Shown here: positions 12,067-22,700 of the stretch, piece after piece | Layout of the letters: each line of letters begins with the position of its first letter | Position numbering within the stretch: position 1 is the stretch's first letter | Assembly: GCA_002633005.1 (NCBI GenBank) | Contig: NMRA01000148.1 | Coordinates: 1-62,000 of the forward strand | Direction: 5' to 3' | Origin: Phoronis australis | Lineage: Eukaryota; Phoronida; Phoronidae | DNA length: 62,000 nucleotides | Notes under the pieces: generated by a model | Database searches by the model: none | What the model was told of the DNA's origin: nothing | What the model saw: the letters and a program-made list of their open reading frames with translations, nothing else | Made by a program: the position numbers and the translations under genes

Positions 12067-12790
12067 AAACCTGTTTTTGCGATTCACCTCTGAATCAAGC
12101 ACAGTAGTATAATTCACTAATCAAAACTGACAACAAGCCATAAATATTCACGAAACAATGGAATGACAAAGGTGACAGGTGTGTCTATGACTTAGCTACC
12201 ACTTTATTGGTTATGAGTCTTTTTGTAATCGCATTTCATTTGGCTCTATGACCACAACATTTCTAGGGATTCAAAGAGCTTTCAAATTCGTTTTTTCTAA
12301 ATTTTAAAAGCACATATCTAAGTCTGCGACTGACATATTAATACTATTTTTCACTTCATAATGAAAAATCTGATCTCAACGAGAAAGGAGGACACTGCTT
12401 CTATAACTTATTCATTACTAGTCGCAATGCAAGTCCAGTATCCAGGAAAAGTGGAAATAAGAGTTGCAGTTAGACAAGAGTGAAGTTTGGTGAAGCAAAA
12501 TGTATACAAATAAAATCACTTTTTCGGAGATACAAAACTCCGATGGTTTCAATTTTGTATCAATGGAACAAATTCTCACCCGTTTAAGATCAGAATCTCT
12601 CAGTCCCAGTGTTTGTGGTGAAAGTCCGGAATCAGTGTTACATTTGTATGTTATTGTTAATTGCCCTTTTGCAAGCTCGTTTTGAACTAGTGTTGGTAAG
12701 TGGTGGCTAAAATATAATGAGAATGTGCTATTACATGAAAAATGGTATAAGGATAAGCAGAAGAGTAACACAAATGTTGAATAGTTGTAA
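11630..12790 (+). mobile_element. Degraded LINE (non-LTR retrotransposon), RT 3' half
   Basis: Three islands of LINE ORF2 similarity lie in order on the plus strand. 11649-11759 translates to a segment ending YFGLKPNLDKLKLSICG, typical of the region after the RT catalytic motif ('sgLklN.dKt..iwiG'). 11956-12021 gives EITVINSILLHLVTKIAVYT, matching the 'GKItviksLilsKl' block. 12500-12690 gives CGESPESVLHLYVIVNCPF, matching the C-terminal Cys/His block. Stops and frameshifts separate them, and a CATA microsatellite interrupts at 12008-12066. The 5' part is absent or unrecognisable. Confidence 0.75.
12008..12066. repeat. (CATA)n microsatellite
   Basis: About 14 uninterrupted CATA units inside the LINE relic. 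Confidence 0.97.
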
Positions 12791-13267
12791 TAGTTAAAAC
12801 GGTTTTAATAAAGAAGACGTGAAAGATCTGATATTTTTAAAGTAGTGATTTTTATCACCATTTTGTGCAAGTTTAATGATTTTAAACCAATTGCTTTTCT
12901 GTTACACCTTGGAAAGATTTGTAAATGTGTTATCAAATCTGCTGGCGACTGGCAGTTTAGTAATACATAATCATCTGTTTACAACATCAATAACAATGTT
13001 AAAATGCTTCCAATGTCAGTTCCTAACTCCACGACCAGTCTACGCTAATAAATTAAGAAATTTGTCTTAAAGTTGCATTTTAATGTAAAAATATACAGGT
13101 GTCTATTAATCACACTAATGTAGACGCTGACCATTGGTAATTTGCACAGTTGACACTTCCCAGGAACGAATTTCATCAACACCGCGGCGTGTTGTTGACG
13201 ATGGAGAGGGGCGGACTATTGAAATAATTTGGTGCCGACGAGATAAAATGAACAAGGTGGAGGTGAA

Positions 13268-13690
13268 CTATGTTATTGGTGACCAAGGAAATGAAACTGA
13301 GTTGCTATGACGACCGGAGAGAGGACGACTGGCTTTGATGTCATATGCGTCCCCAGATATGACCAAAAACGCAGCGACGTATGCCGTTTTGAGGAGTTTC
13401 GCGACGTCCAGTTCCGCCACTGGATGCAGTGTTCTCTTTATGGCATAGCAGTGAGAAAAATTAGTGTCAAACGGAAGGCGAATGTACGTCACCAGTGCAC
13501 TCAAATATTGTTTGGTGTTCATATAATTCTTCCAGTTTTTTATCACTTTTGTTTGGAACTGGTCTATTAAACAATGGTCCCCAATGTCCATGGATCCTAA
13601 TAAAAATAATTCCAGGCGGTCTGATTCACGTTGTACCAGACGTGCGCAGGCCGCGCATGTGAACCCATTGCGCTGATTATCTGGAACCAT
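13268..13690 (-). CDS. Unidentified 140-codon ORF, probably repeat-derived
   Basis: Open from an ATG at 13690 to a stop at 13268. The protein starts MVPDNQRNGFTCAACARLVQ and has no recognisable domain, signal peptide or membrane segment. The opposite strand is also open over 87 codons. DNA under the N-terminus (about 13621-13656) recurs at about 40628-40665, so at least part is repetitive. Probably a transposon fragment or chance ORF. Confidence 0.25.
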   Translation of the reverse strand: MVPDNQRNGFTCAACARLVQRESDRLELFLLGSMDIGDHCLIDQFQTKVIKNWKNYMNTKQYLSALVTYIRLPFDTNFSHCYAIKRTLHPVAELDVAKLLKTAYVAAFLVISGDAYDIKASRPLSGRHSNSVSFPWSPIT

Positions 13691-13749
13691 TTTTATGTTT
13701 TATTAACATACAGTTAAAACCGAGCTGAGGAGCTATAAACCTGACTCAA

Positions 13750-13845
13750 GGGCTTGGCAATGTGACCCAGTGGGACTCGAACGCACGACTTCGAGTAAAG
13801 AAAGCGGCATCTATCATACTAAGCCACACTGCCTCCTCTCCATGG
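13750..13845 (-). mobile_element. tRNA-like SINE head, second family
   Basis: On the minus strand an A-box-like TGGCTTAGTATGATAGA is followed at appropriate distance by a B box GCGTTCGAGTCCC, within GGAGGCAGTG...ACTGGGTCAC. The 5' and 3' ends do not form a clean acceptor stem, which favours a SINE relic over a tRNA gene. It differs from the 7.0/15.3 kb family. Confidence 0.6.
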
Positions 13846-14589
13846 ATCCTACACCCGAAGCATTTGTTGATTTAAAAATCATTTGCATAAATGAGACTTG
13901 TCAAACTAGATGAACCAGGCACTAACTTCTCCATCGGAAGGGCCGATCTATCATGGTGGATGGATAGTAAAGGGAATCTTGCTAAATGAAAGGGGTGTTG
14001 TCCGTGTCAGCATGTGGCAATAAGTGACCGTTTATTCAAAAGAGTCGTTATTTTTAAGTTTTTTTTTCAAGTTGTATAACATTTCTGGGAGTTTACTACC
14101 AAACGCTGTGTTTCATCAATAATGTGGCAAAAAGAAACAGGTAGAAAAGTCACGTGGTACATATAACCAACCTTTCGTCAACGCCAGGGACTTTTGATTC
14201 AAGCTACTTGCTTCAAAAAACTGGTTTTGACTTGGACCTTGCTCAGTTTAAAATTAATTTCCGGGCTGACATTTCTTTAGTTTGTGTTGACACCAGAGAC
14301 CGGGATCTAATCGATCTTCTCGAAATCGAAATGGAAATTATTTTTTGTCTTTTTCTATTCTACTTTAGTACACAAATTTACGATAACTCGAGTACATAAT
14401 GTCTTACGTAGATAAATATCTTATCCTAGTTTGCACTTGTTGACCCTTCCATTAGAAGGCTACAAGTTCAAGTCTGAATTCAAAATTTTGACTTTTTACT
14501 CCACTTTTTTAACTCGAATCTAGTGGTCATCAAGTGCCAACTTGTACTAAAAAGTCACACGCATAAAACATGTACTCGGGCACAGAATA
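13846..14589. other. Non-coding stretch
   Basis: Only ORFs without family resemblance (for example 14154-14399). No repeat identified. Confidence 0.4.
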
Positions 14590-14762
14590 AATATAGATTA
14601 TTTCATGGCAAAGTCGTTATCCGCCGTAATCTAGAGCCCGAGTGGATTTTGGAGAATTATCGCCCAAGGGGCGTTAGCGGCCACGAGGGCGATAATTCTA
14701 CAAAATCCACAAGGGCTCTAGATAAGGGGAATGACGACCGAGATCATGTAATAATCTATGTA
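14590..14762. mobile_element. Complete foldback MITE with about 77-bp arms
   Basis: The left arm (14590-14666) is the reverse complement of the right arm (14686-14762) with a few mismatches, around a loop of about 19 bp. Single arms of the same family lie at 8227-8310 and 15484-15567. No coding capacity. Confidence 0.9.
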
Positions 14763-15278
14763 TACCACATACTGAACGAGAAACATTGCAATGAATCGAT
14801 ATACCTTTCTCGACTAGCCTTGGCTTTGTAACTACTTTCTATGTCAGAGGTCCGGGATCGGAGGTCATGACCTTTTTAGAAACGCTGAGTTATTTTTGTT
14901 AAAATAATGTTTTTAATCAAAACCAATTGAAAATTTAAACAAAATAGAAATAAAGTGAATCTATAAAATAAGTTTTAAGCAACTAGTCTAGCTTACTAAA
15001 CATTTTATCATGCTAAGCTTCAACTGTGAAACTATCGTCTGTTAAAGTAGGTTACCACTGGTTACTGGGTATATAATGTCCAAGTCGAAGGATCCCGACG
15101 ACACGTTACCCGCATTCAAACTGGAGATCGATGATTTACAAGTGGGAGACAATGAGAGATAAATTTTACTGAATTAAAATGTTGTTTTTATTGAAATTGT
15201 GCGTCTTATTTTTCATAGCTTATAAATGTCGGTATAATGCCGTTCGTTGAACACGCGATTATTGCGCGAGCTCATTTA

Positions 15279-15435
15279 AGTATTCTATTTTCACGTTCGA
15301 TGACGTCAGTTGCTGCGTGGTCCAGTGGTTAATTCGATTCTAAATTCTTGCGAAGCGGGTTCGAAACCGGCTTCGATTTCCCACCAAAATGTTATTCAAC
15401 GCGCGTTGAATAACTAAATGCGTTATTTAGCGGTT
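15279..15435 (+). mobile_element. tRNA-derived SINE-like element (palindrome type 2)
   Basis: CACGTTCGATGACGTCAG is followed by a tRNA-like head with A box TGGTCCAGTGG (about 15319-15329) and B box GGGTTCGAAACC (15357-15368). Then come AAAATG, a perfect 22-bp palindrome at 15392-15413 with core TCAACGCGCGTTGA, and CTAAATG. Flanks are those of the 6969-7137 copy, but the palindrome is unrelated in sequence. Confidence 0.78.
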
Positions 15436-15483
15436 GTATTGGCCATGTCAGGCTGATGATGTGGTATAATTGACACGACGTCC

Positions 15484-15567
15484 CTCGGGCGACAGTTCTC
15501 CAAAATCCACTCGGGCTCTAGATTACGGGAGATAACGACCTCGCCATGTAATAATCTATATTTACAC
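15484..15567 (+). repeat. Single arm of the foldback/MITE family
   Basis: Near-identical to the right arm of the foldback at 14590-14762, without its partner arm. It lies about 50 bp after the SINE-like copy. Confidence 0.88.
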
Positions 15568-16109
15568 AAAAGTAGAAAATGTCAATTGATATAATTTGGA
15601 GTTCGATTTCGCGTACAAAGGTTAGACCCCGGACCCTGGGCCTGTTTCATGAAAAGTGATTAAAGTCAGAAATTTGTCTTATGCTCTACCCAAGTATTTC
15701 TGAAAAGTTAAATGGTAAAAACAAGAGGTTTTGCCTCATATCGATGTTTCTATATTACACAATATCATCATCAAAGCTTCAGGCGTCAGTGGCCAAGATG
15801 TGACAATAAAGGAAATGTATAATTCGTGTGATTGACTGTGATTACCAAACCACACTTTCGGATAGAGGAATTGTTCACGTAAACAGCGAAACATTTTGTG
15901 CGAAACCAAAATTAATAGGATACTGAACCCGGAATTTTACTTTTACGCCATCTTAAGTCTTAAATGTAACAAAAAATGCATGCCCTGAAAATTCTCATCA
16001 ATCCTTTAGATTTAAGTTCGACCACACCTTGCAAAATATGTCAAATTGACAAGCGTTACTAACGCTTCGGCCGAGTTAATAGACGACTGTGACGAGAGGG
16101 GGCGCATAT

Positions 16110-16313
16110 CGAACTGTCGAATCCATTTTGTAACTCAGTAAGGTCTGAATTTTAGCTTTCATCTTTCCAGGGAAGTGCTAATTGTTCGTAAGAAAAACTA
16201 CTTCCGCGGTATTAAAGAGGCCGCGCGTCTCGAACTGTCGAATCCATTTTGTGACTCAGCAAGGTCTGAGTTGTAAGCTAAACAGTGCTTTCATAGTTGT
16301 AGGGAAGTTCTAA
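16110..16313. repeat. Direct duplication upstream of the knottin-like gene
   Basis: About 75-80 bp are repeated (about 16110-16185 and 16234-16313) starting TCGAACTGTCGAATCCATTT, with a few substitutions and a small indel. The copies lie about 430-630 bp upstream of the ATG at 16740, so they could be regulatory or simply a local duplication. Confidence 0.85.
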
Positions 16314-16460
16314 TTACACAACAGCAGGTGGCGGAAACAGTTTTGGGTAACTTCGTCAAAACAGGTTTAGTATACTTTAAGCATTTTTCTCTCTCGGGGG
16401 TTTCATGACTGAAGTTATCTCTGGAGGAGAATAAAGTTAACTGACCACTAATCCAGTCTC

Positions 16461-16592
16461 CTGTTCAGTAACGCTATTTCCTCGCTAAAAAAGAAGTCTT
16501 CGCGAGATTACGTGAGATAATGCCATGTTTTTTGAAATGAGAACACGTGCCTTTGGCTAGATTTTAGCTAGGTCCTAGCGCTACTGAACGCA
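16461..16592. mobile_element. MITE with about 20-bp terminal inverted repeats, copy 1
   Basis: Begins GTTCAGTAACGCT and ends AGGTCCTAGCGCTACTGAAC, its inverted counterpart. The middle has TCGCGAGATTACGTGAGATA. Related copies lie at 33951-34100 and 39685-39776. It sits about 150 bp upstream of the first exon of the knottin-like gene. Confidence 0.85.
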
Positions 16593-16739
16593 CGCCAGGT
16601 CTAATAATCGAGCACATGAATCATTAGATAGACAGACGGACACTTTCAGTCACAGAACCTTCCCCACCTCCGTTGGTAGTTGTTCTCATCGCGAAAGATC
16701 GAATTTGTTTTGTAGGTTGAATCCGACCCAAGGTTGAAC

Positions 16740-19700
16740 ATGAAGAAAGCTTTTGCAATTCTTGTCGTTGCGCTCCTGTTGAATTACACCTGCGCTGGTA
16801 AGTAGAAAACAAGCCCCTAGGACAGTCAGGCTGTGCAAATCGAACGTGAACTAGAATGGAAATAGTGTTATCTGTACTATTCACATCTTGCACGCAGCTC
16901 GTGGCTCCTTATCGAAAAAATCCACTAGCTCTGTCATGGGCGGCGCAGCACTGCCCCCTATGGTGCGCCGCCTATGTCTGTACGAAAAAAGCATCATGTC
17001 CAGTATTCAGTAAGCCTTCTAAACCCATTATCAGTGCACATGTTGGACTCACAATATTCCTTAAAGGAATAGATTTCACTGATTGTTTACACAACGATAA
17101 ACTCAGAATATCAATTTCTTACATTATTTTGTTCTTGTTTAGCTATTTTTTGTATTTGAGTACCACAATGTTGCCATAGACAACGCGCATAGTTGATATT
17201 TGTAATTTGTAATTTAAGTTATGTAGCATTTTATGACCCCTACTCTCAAAATATCTGTAAGGACTCGTCATACTCGAATTTTGCGCGACTGCCCGAACTC
17301 GTCATGAGCAACTGTACGGTTTCGCATTGAGTCAGAGGTGTTTTCAACTTATTTTTGTCGTCTAATTATGCATCAATGCCTGCAAAAAGTGGCTCATTCA
17401 TATACATATAAACCAGTATCTTGATAAATAATGTCAAATGACTCTGCAATCGGGTTCCCGGCCAAAAACTTGCTGTCCCGACTTACTGCACCGACTATAT
17501 CTCCCAGAAATGACTGAGATTTGTTGGTTTCGATGACGCAAACCACGTAAATTGCCCAGTACTAAACTTCAAAGCTTAGCCGACTTTTGCAACGACATCG
17601 AAGTGGAGGAAATATCTAGAATTCAAATAAAAACAGACCGCAAGGTTTGTCGCGAGAATGACTCATTATACCGATTTCCACATTTGGCATGTAGGACCGC
17701 TCATCTTCTTGAATTTCCCCACTGCCAGTTCATATCCTTCTTAGGGGGACTAACTCTTCCAATCTCAGTGACAAAATGCCACATATTTTGTATATACATT
17801 CTTTCAACTCCAGTCGCAGATGGGGGTGGGGATTTGTTAAAATATTTGTCCCTAATGCACTAATGGCGGAGAAGGTCCTGCCCTAGCCAATCCGATAGGA
17901 TAAGATAGGATATAAATGGACAACAACAACAAAATTGTTGCAGCTACTAGTAGTACTACTAACCCCAATCATAACAAAGTTAAAGATGCTATGTCTCATT
18001 AAATTGTGAATACGCAAATGAAGTACTGGTTTACAAACAACCACGGTGTACCGGCGGAAACCATCCGAAGGTTCACTACTCCAAAGGCTCACCACTCCGA
18101 AGGTTCACTACTCCGAAGGTTCGCCTCCTTCGGAAGTTCACTACTTCGAATGTCCACAATTCCGAAACCAGAACTCCGACAGCTCATTGCTCTGATTGTC
18201 TACTAGGCCTATATGAGTAGGAACTGACATGAGTAAAGTATTATATTTGTGTCCATTTAGTAACCACTTAAAGGGTGTATGCAAGCGCTGGATATTGTTT
18301 ACCATCGAACTCAGTTCCAATCGCTGCCAATCTAACTAAAGTCTCATTCTCAGTTAGAGACGACATCTGGGGCACGGGTCTGGGCTGCGGCGACCGACTG
18401 CGGTTTTAAATTTAAGAAGATTGGATGAGACTTTCGTGAAGACTGGCAGGGACAGGGTAGCCTGCTACTAACTACATTTAGTTTCGACCCGGCCGTGCGA
18501 GTAATTCCGGTGGGCGGTGAGAATGAGGTGCAGCTGCCCTTGCCTTTCCAATCCAACCATGAGATGATGCGATCTTGACATGGATTTGATGAATGTATCG
18601 TGGTTGATAATTAAGCGATACACCGACTTCATATTCTTTTAGAACTGCAAGTACATGTACGTACTCACTTTTACGTATTCGAAAGACATGTGGGCAATTT
18701 CGCATGCGCATGAAATCCAAACAACGTGATTTATTACCCGGGCGTTGTTTTCGGTATAGTTTCATCTATTAACCGAAATGTCGTTTATTTTTGTACGTAA
18801 AACTATAACAATTACACCTGAGTCAGAAAGTTTAGATATTTTCGGAGCAGTGAAATTTCGGAGTAGTGAACCTCCGAAGTAGTGGACCTTCGGAATAGTG
18901 AACCTTTGGAATAGTGGGCTGTTCCCATTTCCAACGATGTACGCAATGAGAAACGCGCAAAAATGCAATCACGTGAAAACTTATGTCAAGTCATTATTCA
19001 ACTAAATATTTCCGTCCGAGTATGTAATAAGGTGTAATCACATGCCGGATTTGAAATTTGGCAGGAGGGAACGCGAGAACGTTCCATTTATGGACCAAAT
19101 TACATCCGAATTTGAGTCCCGTTCTTTGCGAGCAGCCGTCACGCCATCCTCATTTGTGGTATTACGAATTCCGTCATATCTCAGGAACATAGAACTGAGA
19201 GCCATCGTTGCCGTGCATACAAATTTCCCTTCCCAATGATGAAGCTGTGTTTTCGGTAAGGCCCTGAGGGCCTTACCGAAAACTCTAGTGTTGACGCCTT
19301 TGTGCAAAATATCAAAGGTCTACCTTTCTAGAAATTCGAACCACCCCCTGCAATGCTGGCTACGGGCCTGCAAATTTCTCAGTTCTCACACTTTCTCATA
19401 TTCCTGTTTAAGTCTTTGTTGTCCGTCTTTCAAATTTGGTTCATCTTCATAGCCGAACAGGTCAATGTCACCACCAGTTGTAGTTTTCCCGACATTTACC
19501 TTCTAGCCGTCAAAGCTCAATTGACACGCACTGGCTTTGGGTGCGACATCAACAAGTTCATGAATAATTCCAGGAGTTATAGACTTATCCACTTTTGACG
19601 TAGGCAGTGNCTGGCTTAATGTTTAGCACGGCAAAGTTTATTTTCGATTCTAATGGGACTCCGCCAACTTTCTTTCCGATATGCTTGAACGCTCAGTCTC

Positions 19701-22700
19701 AAACTTTTTCCGTAGAAAAGACTGTATCCGATCCCCAAAAACTTCACAATGTTGTTCGAGTATCTCATTGTTACGGTGTTGTCGAGGGTAACAATTCTGC
19801 CCCGTCTAAAACCAGTAAGAACGATATATTGTCTAAGGGAAACGTAACATCTGCCATCATCCTATTAAACTTGACCCAGGTGTTTGACTTCCCTATTGTT
19901 TTCAAAACATCGATCACGCATGGTGTGACATCACATATTTCTTTTGTTGCACCGTATTCTCCTGCTAAATCTGTCTCTGTATCCCTTTCCCACTCTTTTT
20001 CGCTCGGTGTATTCTTCATCCTTGCCATCTCGTTCTTCTTTTGACTTCATCGTAAATGGGCTCTTGTGATCAAACTCTTTTCCTCTAATAGACATATTTT
20101 GCTTGAACTGGTTTCGCAGTCCTCCTCCAAAACAGTGTTGGGAATGCACCCATATTTTTTACTCTGACTGAAACATTCTAAACCGCTGTTTTCATGCAAT
20201 GTTAGATATCTAATACTTAGTACTTGATCGCCGTGATCTGGGATGCCATGGCCAATTACTTTAACAAACTGATCTGTGCCAACACAGAAGTAAGAGCACT
20301 TGAAGTTGGTTGATTGGAAAATTTTGTAAAATGTTTTTACCACTTTACTTTGTCCAAAATGGTTAATGACAATGGCCTAACACTTCTTACCTGTGTTCTC
20401 ACTTTAATACGCAATTTGCAAATGCATCCAATCGTTCTCAAGTCACCTATAGTATACTCCTCGAGAACTATTGGTAATTATAAAGTTAAACTGTCTATTC
20501 TGCTTAAAATTTGACTAACTCTTAACCAGCTCACTGACGAGTTCGTACAGTTTTCAAAAATCTACTCATGACGAGTCCGTACAGTCGTTTGTGACTGCCT
20601 AATTTACAATTTCCATATCTTTGTTAATCAAGCACAATTTTAGCTGAAACTTTTGCAGTACATGCACGTCTTCCTAAAATATTACTTGCAGTATGAAACG
20701 TATTAAATCAACAACATAATGCATCACAAGTATGAAATGTATTAAATCAACAACATAATGCATCATTTTATAACAACTTTCTTCGGTATTCCTGATATTT
20801 TCACACAACCACGGCTACCGATAGAGTCTCACTGAGCCGTCATTGCTGGTCGTCACTAACGTGAGAAGCTTTCAGCGTATGCCACGACTCTTAAGCTATT
20901 AGGCAAACAGTTTCTAATTACATATAGGATCGATTTCTACATTTTTAAGACAATTTTGTTCGACTGGTGTTGTATTCCTACATGGAATTGCTCATGACGA
21001 CGCCGTACTCCTCATGACCAGTCTAATCCCCACACCGTGAATAAAATATGAAGCGTCTTCTTATGTAGCTGTTGGTTTCGATGTTCTTTCTGGCCGGAAA
21101 TTGAGTTGTATAAAGGTAAGGAACATTACAAGAACAATTTTGAGAGAGTAAAAGGTCAAAACCGAATTCCGTTTTTTTTATCCAGATATAAACAAAGAAA
21201 TATTCAGCTTTAATTCGGTAAAGTAAACAAACCAAATTCATGTGTGTTTCACACGTAAGTGGAGCAGGACAGAAAATATTGTCAAAACCACTGGTTTTCC
21301 AAGGATATAGACTACATAGTAAAAAACACTGGTTTTCGAAGGATATAGACAACATAGTAAAAAAGTAACAATTATATCATTTCAAAAATACTCAAAATTG
21401 TCACACATACGGTTTTTTTCTCACAAAAATGTATGCTGTGAAAATACACGAATGGGACAGATGACATTTATTCCTGTATAGGCCTAAGGTAAGTTTCAAA
21501 ACATGAATGTTCAAATTTGCAAATTTCTTCGGAAACTATTGGGTAATAGGGTAGCTTCGCAAATTCCATTAGGCGGTGCGTGGTTTGATTTCTGAGGTTT
21601 GTAGCGTTGTTACTTAACTTCCCAGAATGAAACTGAATGCATTAATATATGACGTGTTAAAAAATTCTTAAAAATCCACGAAACACTGATAATTTTCTTT
21701 ATTTTAGCGGCTCAGGAACGGAACGAGATGGACGACAACATGATATCCAGGTAACTTGTTTGTAATCGCGGTGATTCGATACGAGGTATTCGTTTAAATT
21801 CCACTCACTTCTTAACTTACTTTGCCTGTCACCCTGGATATAATGAACGCAACCTTGTGTTGCCACTGCCGAAACATGTCTAGTTTTGGGAAAACTTGTG
21901 CAACTTACGAACTGCAGCCGAGTTTTCAATACATCCTTCACGGACTTCTCAGTTATGAATCACCATCGCGATGACGATTACGGAAAGTAACGAACATCAA
22001 CTGCACCCGTTCCAACCGCCGTAACACCATTCAAGAGTCTACTAAATGCAAGCCGTTACATGCTTGCAGCTCATTGTAATATATCACTATAATGCATCAA
22101 CTATAACGAATGTCTGTAGCTGTTTGTACACTAGTGCGAACAAAGGCTGCTTGGTGCCATTCAGTGAAATCGCGTTATATTGACCCACACCAATACAGGA
22201 TATCCCAAGCAGACCTCATGCGTATTTCAAAATGTTCATTTTGTGAAAGCTTCTCTAAAAACAGTCATTGTCAAAAACAGCTATAGACGTCTACTGATTT
22301 AGAACTACCAACTTTTAAACAATTAGATCTAATTAAATCCAAACTTGGATCGAATGTGTGTTATCTCAGTGTAGCACCGCGATCCATGGTGATGCACGCT
22401 CGTGTGCCTTTTAGTTGGACTTAGTTGAGAAATGCATTATAAATGTGAGTGCGAGGGCGAATCAACCTTTTTTCTGTGGCGGGGGATCCCCAAAGATGTC
22501 ATAAAGAGAATGAAAACTTTCTGCTGCTGGCTAGTATCGTAATCAGGCTCCATGTGTTTGTGTTGACTTGGCGTCTTAAGAAGATTTCTTTGATTCACTA
22601 GTTCGATGACCTTTTCGCGGGCTTCTGAAAATTTCGAAATTGTATAGTAAATTTTTTGTTCCGATTTTACATTTTGTCAGATTGTAAACGGCGGAGACCA

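Noticed and set aside
20535-20600. Hammerhead-ribozyme-like CTGACGAG
   Set aside because: The required GAAA and closing stems do not follow at a workable distance. CTCATGACGAGT repeats near 17290 and 20575 lack the core as well.
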